A stretch of DNA of 64,000 nt, taken from NCBI RefSeq assembly GCF_025200715.1, contig NZ_CP104144.1:868001-932000 (forward strand), given 5' to 3'. The notes under the pieces are model-generated. The model did no database searches. It worked only from the letters and a program-made list of their open reading frames with translations, and was not told the DNA's origin. Made by a program: the position numbers and the translations under genes. Below, one piece after another: positions 16,764 through 24,703 of this stretch. The DNA comes from Rhizobium sullae. GTDB taxonomy: Bacteria; Pseudomonadota; Alphaproteobacteria; Rhizobiales; Rhizobiaceae. Numbering within the stretch: position 1 is the first letter of the stretch; the number at the start of each line of letters is the position of its first letter.

Positions 16764-18125
16764 TCAGCTCCTCCCCCGATAGCGCTCGATCGCGGCTTCG
16801 GCGCGCGCGTCGATTGCCCGGACGGCATCTTCGGGCGACTTCTCGTCGATCCAGCAGAGGTTCCGCTGCTGGGTACAGGCGAGGTGGATCTCTGGATACG
16901 CGGTGAGGTTCGTGTCGCCGCTGAGCTTGATGCCCTCGTCGAGGAGCACCCGGCGGAACGAGGAGACGTCGAAGAAGCGCTCGGGCTCGCTGCCGAGGAG
17001 CCCGGCGAGGATCGCGTCGCCGTCGAGCTGGTCGAGCGCCGGGATCTTGCCGCCCTTCATCATCGGCCCGCCGCCCTTCGTCACCCAGTATTTGACGAAC
17101 TGCCAGGCGAGCTCCTGCCGCGGCGAATTCGGGTTGATCATGACGAAGTTGTTGAAGGTCCCGGTGTTCCAGTCGCCGCCACCCGGAACTCTTGGTACGG
17201 GTGCGCAGCTCACGACAAAGTCATGAGGATAGTTCTTCAGATCCTTGAGATAGCGCAGGTTGAACGGTGCGGTTGGCCAGACGGCGAACTCGCCGGTGAG
17301 GAACCCGTTCTGCTGGTAGACCTCCAACCTGCGGGCGAGCACCTCGGTCCAGGGATAGGCGCCGCCCTCCCGGATCATGTCCTGCCCGAGCCTCAGCCAT
17401 TCGAGGAAGCGCGGATCGGCGAAGTTCGACCGGCCGTCGGCCGTGTACCAATAGTTGGGGCCGAGCGCGATCCTGGCGGTGTCCGGTGCGGCGTAAGCCC
17501 CAGGCGAACCAGGCGTGGTGAGGCGCCGCGCGAAGGCGCGGAAATCGTCGATGGTCCAGGCTCCCGGCAATTCAGCACGAGCCTCTTGCCGCCGCCGCTC
17601 ATTGACGAGGACGAAATTCGGCTCGCGCGCCGTCGCGAGTGCCAGGATCCGGCCATCCGACCAGTAGGCGCGGGGCTGTTGCTGGTCCAGGAATGGCGTA
17701 AGCTGCGGATCGGCGGCCACGCGGCCGGTGAGATCGGCGGCGAGACCGGAATCGGTGCGAAGGGCAAGCGATGCCAGCGGATAGGAAAAGTAGACGTCGA
17801 TCTCGACGCCACCCTGCAGCGCGGTGTCGAGCTTGAGGTTGCCCCAGTCGTCGTTGACGAAGCGGGTGTAGCTGACCTTCGAGCCCGGGTTCTCTCGCTC
17901 AAAGCCCTGGATCACTTCTGCCGGCCCCGAGGCCGCCGGCACGCCTCCCCAGACCTGCAAGACGCTGCCTTCGGCTTTTACGCGGCGACCGGGAAGCACG
18001 GCGGCAGCCGCAAGTGCCCCGACTCCCGCCAGAAGCCCGCGCCGGTCAATCCGAGATTGGGCCTGCATCTGTCGAGCCTTGCACCCGGCATCCACGATCC
18101 GCCTCCCTCGCTTCGTTGTTGCCAT
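16764..18125 (-). CDS. Extracellular sugar-binding protein of ABC transporter (Tat-type signal)
   Basis: Periplasmic solute-binding protein of up to 453 residues. DRRGLLAGVGALAAAAVLPG is a twin-arginine-like signal, followed by QVWGGVPAASGPAEVIQGFE, typical of family 1 binding proteins. The longest start (18125) has no ribosome-binding site. A GTG at 18095 has GGGAGG at 6 bases and an ATG at 18068 has AAGG at 8 bases; either would still give the full signal peptide and they may be the true starts. It is the first gene of the importer operon. The ligand is unknown. Confidence 0.88.
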   Translation of the reverse strand: MATTKRGRRIVDAGCKARQMQAQSRIDRRGLLAGVGALAAAAVLPGRRVKAEGSVLQVWGGVPAASGPAEVIQGFERENPGSKVSYTRFVNDDWGNLKLDTALQGGVEIDVYFSYPLASLALRTDSGLAADLTGRVAADPQLTPFLDQQQPRAYWSDGRILALATAREPNFVLVNERRRQEARAELPGAWTIDDFRAFARRLTTPGSPGAYAAPDTARIALGPNYWYTADGRSNFADPRFLEWLRLGQDMIREGGAYPWTEVLARRLEVYQQNGFLTGEFAVWPTAPFNLRYLKDLKNYPHDFVVSCAPVPRVPGGGDWNTGTFNNFVMINPNSPRQELAWQFVKYWVTKGGGPMMKGGKIPALDQLDGDAILAGLLGSEPERFFDVSSFRRVLLDEGIKLSGDTNLTAYPEIHLACTQQRNLCWIDEKSPEDAVRAIDARAEAAIERYRGRS

Positions 18126-18143
18126 GACGAAAAAGATTATCGA

Positions 18144-18158
18144 TTATTTATGAAATAA
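18144..18158. promoter_or_regulatory. Palindrome upstream of the importer operon
   Basis: TTATTTATGAAATAA has perfect 6-base arms around a 3-base centre, inside an AT-rich promoter region just upstream of the binding-protein gene. It is a candidate operator for the RpiR-family regulator encoded in the same operon. Confidence 0.4.
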
Positions 18159-18179
18159 CAATAGTAGATGCAAATCTTT

Positions 18180-18495
18180 TTCACAGCAGCGCCATCATAA
18201 GAGCCAAGTCGGAAAGACGACTCTTGCGCTCGCCATAGCCATCGCTCGTCGATCTATCTTGATCTTGAATCCGACGCAGACCTCCTCACGCCGCGAGGCG
18301 GCCAGCCTTGGGCCATCGAAATCAAACGCAGCCTGGCGCCAAAACCCGAGGAAGGGTTCTATCTCGCTTGCGAGGATCTAGACCCCGCGCGGCGCATCGT
18401 CGTCTATCCCGGGAAAGATTCTTTCCCATTAAAAGAGTGGTTTCGAAGTGATGCCGCTGGCCTCCGCAGGCAAAGCTCTGCTTGCCCTTGCTTGA
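18180..18495 (+). pseudogene. Internally deleted ATPase of the AAA/DUF4143 family
   Basis: Plus-strand remnant. QVGKTTLALAIAIARR (from about 18210) is the Walker A end of a DUF4143-type ATPase. After a frameshift, YLDLESDAD continues, then jumps to the family's C-terminal block PWAIEIKRSLAPKPEEGF and RRIVVYPGKDSFPL. An intact relative has roughly 300 residues between these blocks, so most of the gene has been deleted. There is no start codon or ribosome-binding site. In intact form these are proteins of unclear role, often linked to mobile DNA. Confidence 0.7.
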
Positions 18496-18566
18496 TGTCC
18501 TGTCGATCCTGCCCGCCACGCCTTCAACGATGTTCCCTACGCCGTCCAGCAATATGCGTGACGTTT

Positions 18567-18767
18567 TCAACGACTGAAGAGCCAGAACATCACCGACAGC
18601 ACGATGCTGAAAAGCAGGCCGGTGGTAATTGGGATATAAATGGAGAAATTCCCGCGCTCGATGAGGATGTCGCCCGGCAGTCTACCTAGGCCGAGACGCG
18701 CAAGCCACGGCCATAGAATACCGATCACCACGAAAGCAAGCCCGATGATGATGAGGACTCTGGACAC
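18567..18767 (-). CDS. DUF2905-family membrane protein
   Basis: A 66-residue inner-membrane protein with two helices (about 3-22 and 45-64) separated by the conserved loop LGRLPGDILIERGNFSIYIP, which is diagnostic of DUF2905. Function is unknown. It stands alone, downstream of the TetR gene in the same direction with a 63-base gap. Confidence 0.88.
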   Translation of the reverse strand: MSRVLIIIGLAFVVIGILWPWLARLGLGRLPGDILIERGNFSIYIPITTGLLFSIVLSVMFWLFSR

Positions 18768-18830
18768 GGCACACCTGCCATTAGACGTCAGTCGATTAAA
18801 TAATGACCGATTTCGGTATCAGCCATAATC

Positions 18831-19553
18831 TCACGTAGCGGTCACATAACCAAGGACGAGCCCCTGGATATGGTCCAGTCTTTCTTCCAAGGCGGCTGGC
18901 GATAAGAGATCTCTGCCGAAGATTGCGGAAAGCGTGTGATTGTTAGAGAGATAAAAATACGAGAGCGCCGCTATTGATATGTAAAGTTGGACCGGGTCGA
19001 TATCCTTGCGGAACTCGCCGCTCTCCACGCCACGCTTCAAGACCTCCGCGAGCATGGCCACCAATGGCGAGTTCAGGTCCTTGATGTTGGGCAGCGCTGA
19101 AATATGCCGTGCCTTGTGCAGGTTCTCGCTGTTCAGTAATGTTATGAATTCCGGATTGTCGATGTAGTACTTCCAGGTGAATTCGGTCAGCTTGCGGATC
19201 GAGTCCCGCGGGTCCATCTCCGTCAGGTGGAGGTTCGATTCGGCAGCGCGAATCTTGGCGTACGCTTCAAGAAGAACCTCGGTATAAAGGTTCTCCTTGT
19301 TGCGGAAGTAATAAAAGATGAGCTTCTTGTCGACGTTTGCCCGCTCCGCGATTCGGGCGATACGGGCGCCGCCGAGGCCAAATTCCGCGAATTCCGCGCG
19401 GGCCACGTCCAACAGCAGTTTTCTCGACCTGTCCGCGTCCCGGGAACGCGCTATTGCCTCGCTCGACGCCTCGTCTGAAACCCTTCTGGTTTCCCGTGCA
19501 CTTTCCATTGTTTTCCCATGAGCATCGATCTGAACGGCCATTTGCATTGACAC
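18831..19553 (-). CDS. TetR-family regulator with RutR/YcdC-like C-terminal domain
   Basis: A repressor of up to 240 residues. The helix-turn-helix (about 45-90) includes GGARIARIAERANVDKKLI and ends in YYFRNKENLY. The C-terminal part (HLTEMDPRDSIRKLTEFTW onward) resembles the YcdC/RutR family of nucleobase-sensing regulators. The longest start is GTG 19553; ATGs at 19547 and 19541 are better spaced from AGGTG. It lies 8 bases downstream of the amidohydrolase and is likely cotranscribed with it. Two related palindromes at 20712 and 20838 are plausible targets. Confidence 0.85.
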   Translation of the reverse strand: MSMQMAVQIDAHGKTMESARETRRVSDEASSEAIARSRDADRSRKLLLDVARAEFAEFGLGGARIARIAERANVDKKLIFYYFRNKENLYTEVLLEAYAKIRAAESNLHLTEMDPRDSIRKLTEFTWKYYIDNPEFITLLNSENLHKARHISALPNIKDLNSPLVAMLAEVLKRGVESGEFRKDIDPVQLYISIAALSYFYLSNNHTLSAIFGRDLLSPAALEERLDHIQGLVLGYVTAT

Positions 19554-19561
19554 CTAGCAAC

Positions 19562-20605
19562 TCACAGCCGTGGCGTGAAGTTAGGAACGATGAGACCCGC
19601 GAGGTTCTTTTGGCCGATAGCTAAAACGTCATCATCCGGAAGTACCAAGTCATCCAACGACCTTAGCGTTTCTCTGACGAGATAAGAACCGCCTTCAGCA
19701 TCGAACGGAAAATCCGTCGCGAAGACGACCTGATCGGTTCCGAAGAAATCCAGGCCGCACCGAAGGGCGCCCGCTGAGCCCGAGAGTGACGTATCCCCAT
19801 AGAAGTTCTTGAAATACTCCACGACGGGCTTTCTCAGCGGGCGCGGCAGCAGGTCAGCATCAGACGGCGGGGTTCTCGAACCCATTTCGAGACCCCAGCC
19901 CTGCTCGATGCGTCCCGCAAAAAAGGGTATCATTCCACCCATGTGATGGGTAAGGACCCTCAAGTGCGGATGACGGTCGAACAGACCTGACAGCACCAGT
20001 CGAGCCATGGCCACGGACGATTCATAGGGCCAGCCAAAACACCACCAAATTTCGAACTTCGACTTCGCTTCCGTTGGATAGTCGGGCACAGGTCCCCTAA
20101 TTGGATGGAGCCAGACAGTGCGGCCGGTCGCTGCAATAGCATCCCAGATGGCCTGGAATCTGGGATGGTCCAATGCCATGCCTTGAACGTGGCTTGGCAA
20201 TTGAAAGCCAACTGCGCCGAGACTGATAGCCCGGTCGATTTCCTGGTGGGCGACAGTCTCGTTGCCCATGCTGATTCCGGCGACGAAGTAAGGAAATCGC
20301 CTTGGGTATTGATGCACGAGATCAGCCAAGGCGTCATTCATCAACGTCGAAAGGGACGCGGCTTCCTCCGCGTCTGCGATTTCGTCGAAAGCGGGCATCG
20401 AGGGCGTGAGAACCTGTGCATAATTCTCAAACTGATCCATGATGCGAAACCGCTCGTCGAGATCATAAAGCGATTTGAGCGTGAGCCACCGCTTCAACGG
20501 CCCGGAGGCGCTTGCGACCTTCTGGATTTGTCTGAAATAGCTCGGCGGGAAAATGTGCGTCCAGGCGTCGATCGATATGTGCGGATTGATCTGGCGTTTG
20601 CGCAT
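19562..20605 (-). CDS. Amidohydrolase family 2 protein (ACMSD/decarboxylase-like)
   Basis: A 347-residue TIM-barrel metal enzyme of the amidohydrolase_2 family, which contains aromatic and pyrimidine carboxylate decarboxylases and hydrolases. Near the N-terminus is ISIDAWTHIFPPSYF, an altered form of the usual DxHxH metal motif with only one histidine. Other family marks are WLHPIRGP, LRVLTHHMGGMIPFFAGRI and VVFATDFPFD. GGAG lies 10 bases before ATG 20605. It diverges from an importer, suggesting that the importer's substrate or product is processed here. The natural substrate is unknown. Confidence 0.8.
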   Translation of the reverse strand: MRKRQINPHISIDAWTHIFPPSYFRQIQKVASASGPLKRWLTLKSLYDLDERFRIMDQFENYAQVLTPSMPAFDEIADAEEAASLSTLMNDALADLVHQYPRRFPYFVAGISMGNETVAHQEIDRAISLGAVGFQLPSHVQGMALDHPRFQAIWDAIAATGRTVWLHPIRGPVPDYPTEAKSKFEIWWCFGWPYESSVAMARLVLSGLFDRHPHLRVLTHHMGGMIPFFAGRIEQGWGLEMGSRTPPSDADLLPRPLRKPVVEYFKNFYGDTSLSGSAGALRCGLDFFGTDQVVFATDFPFDAEGGSYLVRETLRSLDDLVLPDDDVLAIGQKNLAGLIVPNFTPRL

Positions 20606-20711
20606 TCTTGAATTTCTCCGGGTCCGAAAACGCCCAGCCGATAGGCACATCATGATCGGCAAATGCCATCCATCGAGCGGCGACCGAACCACGCTCCCCG
20701 CCAAGAAAATT

Positions 20712-20729
20712 ATTCACCAGACGATGAAT
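20712..20729. promoter_or_regulatory. Candidate TetR operator, site 1
   Basis: ATTCACCAGACGATGAAT is an imperfect palindrome with ATTCA-type arms. It contains TTCACCA, whose exact complement TGGTGAA occurs in site 2. It lies about 100 bases upstream of the amidohydrolase start. Confidence 0.5.
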
Positions 20730-20837
20730 TGTCAATTCGAACCCATGCCCTTGAAGGCTGCTTTGCGCCGCACACGCAAGAGGCATAGGTCGACGCGGCC
20801 AACCTGAGGATTGACTCCACCGGGGAACCTGATGTTA

Positions 20838-20855
20838 ATTCCCTACTTGGTGAAT
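20838..20855. promoter_or_regulatory. Candidate TetR operator, site 2
   Basis: ATTCCCTACTTGGTGAAT, an imperfect palindrome. TGGTGAATAA (20848-20857) is the exact reverse complement of TTATTCACCA (20710-20719). From memory, RutR sites read TTGACCA..TGGTCAA, so the arms TTCACCA/TGGTGAA are close to that pattern. Confidence 0.5.
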
Positions 20856-21015
20856 AACATTTTCGTTTCCGGGAGGATCGATCCTTTTGAGGCAAGGATC
20901 GGAAGGCCCGCTGACTGCGAGGAGAAACAGCGGGCAAGTTCTGGTTTATGCGGGGAGGAGCGACAGATGATGCAAAGCGCATCGTATGGAGTCATTACGC
21001 GGGAGGCTTAAGATC

Positions 21016-21798
21016 ATGTACGCAATAATCAATTCGCCGTGGGTTCGGCCGGTCATTTTGGTAGCTGCCCTGATTCTGGTGTGGGACCTATCCATCCGGA
21101 TCTTCGGCATTCCCGCATACCTGATCCCGACCCCTCTCGACGTCGGAAACCAGCTCTACACGCAGTGGCCCATGCTTGCTGCGGAAACGCTTCCAACGCT
21201 TCAGGCGACTATCGGCGGATTTGTACTCTCTGTTGTCATCGGGGTCCCGCTTGCCATGCTGATAGCGTATTCCCGGACCATTGAGAGCTACCTCTACCCG
21301 CTGCTGGTGTTTTCCCAAAGCATTCCGAAGGTTGCCATCGCGCCTTTGTTCGTGGTCTGGTTCGGGTTTGGTATTCTTCCCAAGATCATCGTTGCCTTTT
21401 TGCTCGGCTTTTTTCCGATCGTCGTATCGACGGTGATGGGCTTTAAATCCCTTGAAGCGGACCTGATCGACCTTGCAAGGTCGATGGGCAGCACACGCCT
21501 TAAGATGTTCTATAAAATCAGCCTGCCCAACGCTCTGCCGGCAATCTTCTCCGCCATGAAAGTCTCCATCACGCTTGCGGTGGTGGGTGCCGTCGTCGGC
21601 GAATTCGTCGGATCAAATTCCGGCATTGGCTACGTGTTGCAGCGCGCGAACGGTAATTTCGATTTGCCGCTGATGTTTTCCGCCCTCATCGTTCTTTCGA
21701 TGATGGGTGTTTTCCTTTTCGTGCTGATCGATCTCGCCGAAAAGCTCGTATTGCCATGGCACATCTCCAATCGCGGCGACGCGCTCGCACCGACCTGA
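21016..21798 (+). CDS. ABC transporter permease of the SsuC/TauC/ThiX type
   Basis: A 260-residue inner-membrane permease with about six helices. The binding-protein-dependent transport signature is DLARSMGSTRLKMFYKISLPN. The family covers importers of sulfonates, taurine, nitrate and pyrimidine precursors. GGGAGG sits 9 bases before ATG 21016. It is the first gene of a three-gene plus-strand operon with the binding protein and ATPase downstream. Confidence 0.92.
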   Translation: MYAIINSPWVRPVILVAALILVWDLSIRIFGIPAYLIPTPLDVGNQLYTQWPMLAAETLPTLQATIGGFVLSVVIGVPLAMLIAYSRTIESYLYPLLVFSQSIPKVAIAPLFVVWFGFGILPKIIVAFLLGFFPIVVSTVMGFKSLEADLIDLARSMGSTRLKMFYKISLPNALPAIFSAMKVSITLAVVGAVVGEFVGSNSGIGYVLQRANGNFDLPLMFSALIVLSMMGVFLFVLIDLAEKLVLPWHISNRGDALAPT

Positions 21799-21835
21799 GA
21801 CGTTCATGACTTGGATCACTAACGGAGGAAAAGTG

Positions 21836-22831
21836 ATGCAGATTCCCAAGATAATCAAAGCCTGTGCGGTTTTAGCTGCAATTTCGGCGGCATGCGTGAC
21901 AAGCGCGGCATCGCAAAGCCTCGAAAAGGCGACGCTGATGCTCAACTGGTACGTTACCGGCCTTCATTCACCTTTGATTCTGGGCAAGCAGAAGGGCTAC
22001 TTCAAGGAGGAGGGTATCGACCTTGAAATCCTGGAGGGCCGTGGATCTGGCCCCACCGTGCAGGCCGTTGCGGCTGAGAACGTGATGTTCGGCTTTGCCG
22101 ATCTGACGTCGATGATGGCGCTCGTCGCCAAGGGCGCACCGGTGATTTCGGTCGGCTCGGCATTGCAGACGAGTCCGTTCGCCGTCGTCAGCCTGAAGGA
22201 AAAGGGGATTGAAAAGCCTTCTGACATCCAGGGCCGGACTATCGCGATGACACCGGGCGATTCTCCGTCACAGTCCTGGCCGCTCTTCATGGAAAAGAAC
22301 GGACTTCAGGCATCCGATTTCAAGACCGTCAGCGGCGACGCGAAGACCAAGGTCAACGCCGTGATCACGGGCCAGGCCGATGCACTTCTTGGCTTCGCCA
22401 CCGATCAGGGCAGCCAGATCGAATCGGTAACCGGCAAGCCAGTGACCAACATGCTCTTCGCCGACCATGGAGTGAACAGCATCGGGTCGTCGTTCATCGT
22501 CAACCTCGAAACAGTGGAAGAAAACCCGGAGCTCATCAAAAAGGTCATGCGGGCGGCGACCCGCTCATTCGAATACACCGTCCAGCACCCCCAGGAGGCT
22601 GTCGACGCCGTGCGTGCCAGCTATCCGAATGCAGGATCGGCAGAGAGTCTGCTGTCTGGTCTGAACACGGCGATTCCTCTGCTCAAGAGCCCGGGCTCGG
22701 CCGACCTGCGGCCACTGCGCGTGACGTCTGCGCAAATCCAAGAAACCATCAAGACCATGATTGCGGTCGGGACGCTTAAAACCTCGGATGACGATGTTTC
22801 GAAGTACTATACCGATGCCTTCCTTCCGTAA
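21836..22831 (+). CDS. ABC transporter substrate-binding protein of the NMT1/SsuA type
   Basis: A 331-residue periplasmic protein. A signal peptide (about 1-28) ends in SAASQS. The mature start TLMLNWYVTGLHSPLILGKQ and GYFKEEGIDLEIL are typical of the NMT1/THI5-like group, which binds HMP-type pyrimidines, sulfonates or related compounds. GGAGGAAA lies just before ATG 21836. With the RutR-like regulator and amidohydrolase next door, a pyrimidine-like or aromatic carboxylate ligand is possible, but this is inference. Confidence 0.9.
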   Translation: MQIPKIIKACAVLAAISAACVTSAASQSLEKATLMLNWYVTGLHSPLILGKQKGYFKEEGIDLEILEGRGSGPTVQAVAAENVMFGFADLTSMMALVAKGAPVISVGSALQTSPFAVVSLKEKGIEKPSDIQGRTIAMTPGDSPSQSWPLFMEKNGLQASDFKTVSGDAKTKVNAVITGQADALLGFATDQGSQIESVTGKPVTNMLFADHGVNSIGSSFIVNLETVEENPELIKKVMRAATRSFEYTVQHPQEAVDAVRASYPNAGSAESLLSGLNTAIPLLKSPGSADLRPLRVTSAQIQETIKTMIAVGTLKTSDDDVSKYYTDAFLP

Positions 22832-22841
22832 GGGATCGGCG

Positions 22842-23669
22842 ATGACGGAACCGGTCCACCTTTTTGAGGAAGAAATGGAAGCCAAAGAGCCGCAGTCTAG
22901 GCCGGGGATCCCCCTCATTGAACTCGACAACGTGACAAAGCGTTTCGGAGCCTTCGAAGCACTGCGTCCGATCAATCTGTCGATCAGTGACGGGGAGTTC
23001 GTCTCGGTTGTGGGGCCATCGGGCTGCGGAAAGAGCACGCTGCTGAGATTGGTTGCGGGCTTGGCTCCGGTGACGGACGGAGCGGTCCGTTTGGCGGGAA
23101 AGGAAATCAGCGGGCCCCAAATCGATGTCGGTATTGTCTTTCAGAGTGCGGTACTGCTCGCATGGCGCGTCGTCATCGACAACATTCTGCTGCAGGCGGA
23201 GATGCGGAATATGGACATGGTCGAGGCCCGCAGACGGGCCGAGACCTTGATCGAGATGGCCGGCCTGAAGGGGTTCGAAAACAAGTACCCGTGGCAACTG
23301 TCCGGCGGCATGCAACAGCGTGCCTCTATCTGCAGGGCGCTCCTGCACGATCCGAGGGTCTTGCTTATGGACGAGCCGTTCGGTGCACTCGACGCAATGA
23401 CCCGAGAAAAGATGAATCTCGAACTTCAACGCATTTGGCTTGAATCGAAAAAAACCATCCTCCTGATCACCCACAGTATTCCGGAAGCCGTCTTCCTTTC
23501 AGATCGGGTGGTCGTCATGAGCGAACGTCCCGGTGCGATCTCGGAGGTTTACGACATCGATCTTCCTCGACCGAGAGGCCTGGATGTCATGGCGTCGCCC
23601 GCATTTGCCACTTATACAAGAACGATACGCAAGCATTTCTATGCGCAAGGCTCGCTGGACGACCATTGA
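22842..23669 (+). CDS. ABC transporter ATP-binding protein of the SsuB/TauB type
   Basis: A 275-residue ATPase. Walker A is GPSGCGKST, the signature is LSGGMQQRASICRALLHDP, Walker B is VLLMDEPFGALD, and the switch histidine is in ILLITHSIPEA. The ATG at 22842 follows the binding-protein stop after 10 bases and has an AAGGGA site. It energises the preceding permease. The open frame extends upstream into the binding-protein gene but without a ribosome-binding site. Confidence 0.93.
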   Translation: MTEPVHLFEEEMEAKEPQSRPGIPLIELDNVTKRFGAFEALRPINLSISDGEFVSVVGPSGCGKSTLLRLVAGLAPVTDGAVRLAGKEISGPQIDVGIVFQSAVLLAWRVVIDNILLQAEMRNMDMVEARRRAETLIEMAGLKGFENKYPWQLSGGMQQRASICRALLHDPRVLLMDEPFGALDAMTREKMNLELQRIWLESKKTILLITHSIPEAVFLSDRVVVMSERPGAISEVYDIDLPRPRGLDVMASPAFATYTRTIRKHFYAQGSLDDH

Positions 23670-24022
23670 ATTAAAGATCGGCTCCAGACGCTGTTGCGGG
23701 ATGGGATTCTATGTTCGCGCCACCGCTGCAGCTGTCGACGTATTTCCTTTTCCTCTTGACCGACACCCGCTAGCAGTCGCCGAGTTCCGGAACCATCCGT
23801 TTTGAAAGCAGGACACTTGAGGACTGGAGCGACCGCGCTTCTGCCCGCAAGGTGGCCTATTTGCCGCAGCAGACGCCGCCTGCCGCAGGCATGCGGGGCT
23901 TCGAGCGTCGGATAGTGTCCAAGCGGGAAGACGGATGCACGTCAGCTTCCCTCATTACCCAAGCCAAACTCCACCACGTGGTGCAGGGCTTTCGTTGAAG
24001 AAAAAGACGAAAAGTGCAGTCG
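23670..24022. other. Intergenic region containing a transporter remnant
   Basis: About 350 bases between converging genes. Apart from the fragment at 23792-23893 nothing recognisable is present. Confidence 0.5.
23792..23893 (+). pseudogene. Fragment of an Fe-siderophore ABC ATPase (FhuC/FecE type)
   Basis: A plus-strand frame reads TIRFESRTLEDWSDRASARK followed by VAYLPQQTPPAAGM, closely resembling the segment after Walker A in iron-siderophore ABC ATPases, where it ends in the Q-loop. The regions before and after do not continue the family, so this is a short relic of about 34 codons. No start codon is associated. Confidence 0.5.
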
Positions 24023-24703
24023 TCATCTTGGCCTCACGTGCTGAGCGATGATCATTCCGATGCAGGCTGCGAGCGCGAGCATCACGGCCGCAAAAGCTGC
24101 CCACGCCTCCGGAGCTCCCATACTCCAAAGGGTTATGCCGCTTAAAAAACACCACAGAAGGGGGATCGGAAGGAGCAACGATAAGGTCTTGCCGCGGGCG
24201 AGAAGCAGAAAACCTAACGTTCCGATCGCTGTCGGATCGGGCGCAATGCCGAAAATCTCCGACGAGGCCCAAACCCGTCCTTGCAGCGGCGCAAGCAGCG
24301 GCTGCCCGGCAAGAGCGAAGGCAAGAAGCACATATCCCATCCCGCCGGCGGGCCCACGCCGGTCGCAGACGAGGCCATTGAGCAGCGTGCCGACGGCGAG
24401 GAGCAGCACGGCCTCAACGGCGAAGACTGGTGCGACATAGGCGGCCGCCCAGTTTATGGTCGTGTAGCGGTTCCAAAGGAAAGACCATCCGACGAAGGCC
24501 CAAAGGATCGCGAGAACGAGCGCGACGAAGCGCCCTGAGGCGTACGGCTGCCGTACGGCAAGCGCAATCGCCGCAAAGCCGAGGCCAACCGTGAGCGCCT
24601 GTAGCGGCCAGAGGGCCGCATTCTGCAACTCGAACATCCGCCAGTAGACGCGTGGCGAAAAGAGCAGAAAATCCTCAAGGCTGTAGGTCCACCATTCCGG
24701 CAT
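24023..24703 (-). CDS. DUF6064-family membrane protein
   Basis: A 226-residue membrane protein with about six to seven hydrophobic helices. The N-terminus MPEWWTYSLEDFLLFSPRVY and the segment SFLWNRYTTINWAAAYVAP are typical of DUF6064. Function is unknown. ATG 24703 overlaps the aldo/keto reductase stop (TGATG), so the two are coupled. Confidence 0.8.
   Translation of the reverse strand: MPEWWTYSLEDFLLFSPRVYWRMFELQNAALWPLQALTVGLGFAAIALAVRQPYASGRFVALVLAILWAFVGWSFLWNRYTTINWAAAYVAPVFAVEAVLLLAVGTLLNGLVCDRRGPAGGMGYVLLAFALAGQPLLAPLQGRVWASSEIFGIAPDPTAIGTLGFLLLARGKTLSLLLPIPLLWCFLSGITLWSMGAPEAWAAFAAVMLALAACIGMIIAQHVRPR

Larger units (their letters stand above)
20606..21015. other. Divergent control region between amidohydrolase and importer
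   Basis: About 410 bases with no gene, between divergent start codons. It holds two related 18-base imperfect palindromes (20712-20729 and 20838-20855). A GGGAGG ribosome-binding site for the permease is at 21001-21006. Confidence 0.6.
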
